From Siphonodentalium dalli (taxonomy: Eukaryota; Mollusca; Scaphopoda; Gadilida; Siphonodentaliidae), in assembly GCA_032622095.1 (NCBI GenBank), contig CP136068.1, positions 14,923,729 through 14,987,728 of the forward strand: a DNA stretch of 64,000 nucleotides, read 5' to 3'. The notes beneath the pieces were generated by a model that worked only from the letters and a program-made list of their open reading frames with translations, searched no databases and was not told the origin of the DNA. Below, one piece after another: positions 59,410 to 64,000 of the stretch. A program made the position numbers and the translations under genes. How positions within the stretch are numbered: position 1 is the first letter of the stretch; every line of letters starts with the position of its first letter.

Positions 59410-62400
59410 CTAGAGGTCAGATTCCATGGAATCAGATATACTTCCATGGTATCCCATTCGATGCGTGTGTCATGCGCATAGGTGTGTTCCTCGTCGTGTG
59501 AATAAATATTGGTGCTTTGTATCTGATTGTGGACTTGCATTGACATTTCTAAATCTAATATATATTTTTTGGGACTTCTATCTGTCTGTCTGTTTGTCTG
59601 TTATGTATGGCCGGGAAAAGTGCTGGACGGATTTTGACGAAATTTTATACATTTGGGTACTTTTGTCCAGGGAGTATTTTAGACGGGTCAAATCGTGACC
59701 CCCGACATGATCTTGACCTTCAAAAAGGTAAATCCAAGGTCAAATCGGGTAAAACAGACGGATTTCCACGAAATTTGATACATAGGGAAACTTTTGTCCG
59801 GGGAGTGTTTTGGACTGGTCAAATCGTGACAATATGTTACTTTTATAGTAAACCGGACATACCTATATAGTATATCGGTGAGCATATTCATGCATTTGCC
59901 TTGCTCCTTGATAAGTCCGTTTGAATTTGCGTCATAAAGAGAGGGTTTGAATTTGAGTAATATATATCACCCGTCAACAACGTTACACGCTACCAGGGTT
60001 AAACCGTCCACTCTAAATCTTTAAAAAGCGTACTAATCTTGCGTTTAGATACTACTAATCACATCCACTCGTTGAAAAGTTTTTATCTCAATATCTGATT
60101 TTCGGAGTAATTTTCCCCATTTGATTTTCGGTGGAATTTGCCAAATCTGAACCCACCGACACAAACTCCCCGTTGAGCAGGTTGCTTTTATAGCAGAACG
60201 GTCAAATTTTGTAGGCGTACCTACAGTATACCGGCTTACATGCTCCTGCATTAAACTCGATCCTGCATTAGCCCGTTTGGATTTGGGGCTAAAAATAGGT
60301 TAATGATAGACTACATAAGTATACATATTTATGTTATATAGCGTTGTCACAAGTAAACCGTTGCATCTGAAAATTAGAAAATCGCACTGTAGATGCGCAT
60401 GAACAATACCCACCAGATTTACCCGTCTAAAACAAATTATCTCGATGTTTGAATTTTTCCCCCTTTGCAATTTCCGTGGAATTTTCCTAAAGTCTCAACC
60501 CATACCGACTCGCATTCTCCGTTGGGCAGGTTACCTTTAAATTATAGCGGTAAAACTTTTGGGACGTACATGCAGTATATCAACGTACCTGCTACGACAT
60601 TATCTTGCTCTTTAATAAGCCGGTTTGGATTCGGCGGGAAAAATAGTTGCAATATTTCCGAACCCCGTAAAGTGGAAAGTGTTGGGAAAAAACATTTTTA
60701 AGCAGTATATTCGAGTCCGAATCACTCGTCCAATACGGAATATGCAATAAAAAATTTAGAGCTCTGTACTATAGTGTGTCCCTATTTATGGGCGGTAACT
60801 ATTCAGGGAAAGCGCGGACACAAGTGTTGATGCCCGTGGGCAGTAGGGTATATAGAGGTGTGCATATGGTCCAATTCTCTGCTCCTTATAATTTCCGAGA
60901 TAATAAAATGAAATATTTTCATTTTTCGTTTTCGCACTGAACTGACAACGACCAAGAGGACTGCGAAAACCAAATCAGTTATCTATAATGATACGAAAGA
61001 ACAGCCGAGTACAAGCAAATTGTCAACCCCGGCTCAAAATGCGAAGTTTGGGGCCACGTAATTTCGTTATTTTTCAATGGATTTTAAAATTGTTTTCGGT
61101 TTTGTGATCTGCTGCTCTCAGAGATGGTATGTTATATATTTCATCTGATTCAGGTACGAAAAATGTTTTTGAAATTGACAAGCATATGTGCCCAATTTTA
61201 AACTTTGAGGGTTCAAATCTCCGACATTTTTCAACGGATTAACGATCTGTTTTCAGTTTCGTAATCAGCTTGTATGGTAGACGTTATATTACAAGTTTCG
61301 TCTGATTTTGAGACCAAAAACAATTTGGGACCTGGGACCACCCCTCCCCAGACCCACAATACTGAACCGAACCTGCCAAATTTTGGGGCACTACTTGCGC
61401 TCATGACACGACATCTAATGTCTGATGGTTTAAGAGGAGTTGTGGTCGCTAGCAGTATGGTCCATAATAGTAACTTTGAAGGCACGTAACTCTGGCATTT
61501 TCTAACGGATTTTATCAATTCTTTCAGTTTCTTGATTGACTGATGCAGGAGATATTATATTCCAAGTTTCATCTGATTTGCAGACTAAACAAATTTGGGG
61601 GGGGGCCTCCCCACCCCTCCCCAGACCCACAATACTGAATCGAACCTGGCAGATTTTGGCGCACCACTTGCGCTCTTTATTCCGGTCGCACCAGCGTGTG
61701 ATACGGCTTTCAATGTCTAACACTTTCAGAGGAGTTGTGGTCGCAAGCAGATTAGCCCAAAAACGCGAATTTCCAGCACCAACAACTCTGGTGTTTTTGA
61801 TCGGATTTAAAAATTTCGTTTTTCTGTATGATCAACTTCACTCATGGAATGCATATACCTCAATAGACTATTTTCGTTAAGAAATTTTTTTCCTCGAAAA
61901 TTTTGCCACCACCCCAATGTAAAAATATAAGACCGACCCTGTCCAGTTTTCGTTTTCGCACTGAACTGACAACGACCAAGAGGACTGCGAAAACCAAATT
62001 CAGTTATCTATAATGATACGAAAGAACAGCCGAGTACAATCAATTTGAGGTTTGCCAATCGATGGGCAGTAACTCCGCAGGAAAAGCGCGGACACAAGTT
62101 TTGATGCCCGTGGTCAGTAGGGCATATCGAGGTATGCATACGGTCCAATTTTCGATGCTCAGCTCCTTATAATTTCTGAGATAATAAAATGACATTTTTC
62201 CATATAAAGGGAGATAACTATGCGAAGAAAGCGCGGACAATATCCGCTATACATCTAAGGCATACAACCCATTTGCCCCAACATACGTACCCACTGTTAG
62301 TTTGCTACTCTTCATACTTTCAGAGATTACGGAGTTGAAAAATGGTTAAGTATAATAATAACAAAAATAATCGTAAAAGGGAGATAACTCCGTGAATAAA

Positions 62401-62566
62401 CCTTGGGTCGAAATCGGGACACCTTCATTTTCAGTAGCCCTTAGATGCCTACATTCGCTAGATATTTCGCGTTTCTACTGCAATTAGTTTCTGAGTATTT
62501 CCAATTAAACGGAAAACTGCCTCAATAGAAAAACAATATACTTCCTTGGTTACACCATGGAAGTAT
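59410..62566 (-). mobile_element. Rolling-circle-like (Helentron-like) repeat, copy D, full length
   Basis: Read on the minus strand it starts at 62566 with ATACTTCCATGGTGTAACC after T and ends at 59410 with CCATGGAAGTAT, GATTCCATGGAATC and CTAG before T. At 3157 bp it is complete by these criteria. It contains diverged tandem units at 61080-61760 and repeats one segment (TTGTGTCCGCGCTTTCCC) twice. It encodes no Rep or helicase. Confidence 0.65.
61080..61760 (-). repeat. Diverged tandem units within copy D
   Basis: At least two or three repeats recognisable by CCACAATACTGAA and by the TTTCATCTGATT or TTTCGTCTGATT block. They are inverted relative to the arrays at 32.5 and 42.2 kb and more diverged. 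Confidence 0.65.
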
Positions 62567-64000
62567 AATTAACGTTACTTATTAATTACTATGGTTGACT
62601 TTGACTCCATTTCAATTGCTTGAGTTCCACCTCGAATTTCATAATAATTAGCATAACTGATTACAGTGGCCAGGAGCAAATATAAATGTCTGTTTCAGCA
62701 AAGGTGAGGTATACTCCATTACATAATAAATACCATGAACATGAATGGCGAAACATTTTGTAAATTTGCTGACGATATGTTTCATAAAATTTATCAAAAA
62801 CGTCAAAAGACGAAAAGTGCTGAAATTCGGAAACGGGAATTGTAAAAGTTTTGTCTACATATTTCTTCAATTATTAAAACTGTTTGCCTCAAAACTCAAT
62901 TCTAGTTTTCATCTTGGACATTTGGAGCTTGGCTTTAAATTTCTATCGATGTTTTCGCCTAGAGCATTGATGGAGGATTGTCAAAGCTCGAAGCCGACAA
63001 ACCAAAATTATAAATTCAGAGCGATACACTTTGAGCTGTTTCCCTTTAAATTTAAAATGAACGGTTGCCAAGGAAATCCATATGTACTGCTCGTCGTAAC
63101 ATCGGCGAGAAAAAAAATAGTTCCCAACCATTTTAATCATTTGAGTCATTACATACACAAAAGAAAGACGGAATATAAATTATGTGATTATAATTATTGA
63201 TGACTGGTTGACAATTTATGTATTTGTTTAACGAGCGAATGAAATTACGAGTTTGTTTTGAATTAGGCTAGTAGTAATTGTACGCAAAAATAGTCCGGTG
63301 ATAACATTACAAAAAATTATAAATAATGGGTGCTGAATACGTGTACGATTAAATCGGATCAGTTAATAACAATACAAAGAACAACCATAGTTGCCCAGAC
63401 GGAGTATATGCATAGCACCGAGGTAAGCAATTATGTGCCGAGTTACGAATACCAGTTGAACAACATATTTGATAGCAAATTTTAGACAGAGAAGTCACTC
63501 ACAAGGTCACGGTGTTCAAAATCAAAGGTGCAAAGGTTGCTAGACACTACGCCGCCCTAATGATCAGCTCAAACTGCCCATTAGGGCGGCTGGTGGCCCC
63601 CATACCCTACGTTGAGCTATCTATTTCACAACATTTTTCAACTAAACAATGAATGCTGGCCTTATTATCTCACCATATATTTTCAGTAGTCGGTACTCCC
63701 CGCCACAAGTTGACGCCAAAAGTTCCCTGTGTCGGTGTATCTAAATGCTTTAATCGGACATTTCTAAACTGTTTAATGTTGGTGACCCGGATAAGTCGTC
63801 CATCTTCACGTTCTTGTTGACATTTTACACAAGGCCATGTGCTCGGAAGAACTACTGGGTAATTTACTACGTCCGGTTTGGCCTATAGTCCGTTTTACGG
63901 ATAACTATTTTTGACTGTTGCGTTCAAGCTGCAGACAGAGTTTAGTCTCGGCGCCAAGTGATGTCTTAACGCTGCGGGCACGTGTATTTTTTTAAATAAA
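62567..64000. other. Unassigned sequence with a small hairpin
   Basis: No gene recognised; a 151-codon plus-strand frame at 62745-63200 has no domain and overlaps opposite frames. A perfect 12-bp stem, GCCGCCCTAATG and CATTAGGGCGGC, lies at about 63551-63589. Confidence 0.45.

Noticed and set aside
62745-63200. Open frame of 151 codons near the right end
   Set aside because: No recognisable domain, overlapped by opposite-strand frames, and composition typical of AT-rich non-coding DNA.

Overview
The window looks like gene-poor, AT-rich, repeat-dominated animal DNA. Every recognisable coding sequence is a transposable-element protein or a decayed gene fragment, and there are no bacterial-style operons or ribosome binding sites. 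The mix of tyrosine-recombinase retrotransposons with SGNH hydrolase genes, PHD-finger LINE ORF1, Gypsy, piggyBac, hAT, MULE and probable rolling-circle elements, plus a molluscan-looking repeat near 23.6 kb, suggests a marine lophotrochozoan, probably a mollusc. That assignment is inference from repeat content; no single-copy marker gene is present.

Left part (1-13.9 kb). A decayed SGNH hydrolase sits at the left edge. Small tandem and inverted repeats follow, then a truncated rolling-circle-like element (copy A) carrying a 929-bp MITE with TA duplications. At 6.0-9.2 kb, on the minus strand, is the 3' half of a DIRS/Ngaro-like retrotransposon: a tyrosine recombinase split by a LINE ORF1 fragment (PHD finger, coiled coil, nucleic-acid-binding domain), then an SGNH hydrolase. 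At 11.3-13.5 kb is a truncated LINE reverse transcriptase.

Middle part (14.5-24.7 kb). Four plus-strand exon-like blocks form a degraded, divergent RecQ-like superfamily 2 helicase, with a Q-like motif, damaged motif I, motif Ia, DECH box and motif III region. A LINE tail interrupts block 1. A 5.0-kb hAT-like element with a perfect 8-bp target duplication lies between blocks 3 and 4.

Nested region (26.9-41.4 kb). One minus-strand Ngaro/DIRS-like gag-RT-RNase H sequence carries two insertions: an 8.7-kb non-coding LTR retrotransposon (29016-37746, 4-bp duplication) and a 3.2-kb piggyBac element (37793-41018, TTAA). Removing both on paper reconnects the retrotransposon reading frame. The LTR element itself contains rolling-circle-like copy B.

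Right part (41.6-64 kb). Copy C and its tandem repeats precede a decayed, apparently intron-containing MULE transposase with a PHD-like fragment nearby. A degraded 11.6-kb Gypsy element follows (47419-59033, minus strand) with LTRs, gag, protease, RT, RNase H and integrase. Its gag is split by a foldback-like element whose inverted ends are arrays of a 17-bp repeat. A complete rolling-circle-like copy D (59410-62566) and unassigned sequence close the window.

The main new-looking item is the repeat family represented by copies A-D. It has a Helentron-like end structure: a 5' terminal repeat with an inverted subterminal 3' match, a palindrome just inside a CTAG end, and T on both flanks. It carries internal tandem arrays of about 290 bp and head-to-tail junctions. 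No complete, intact host gene was found.
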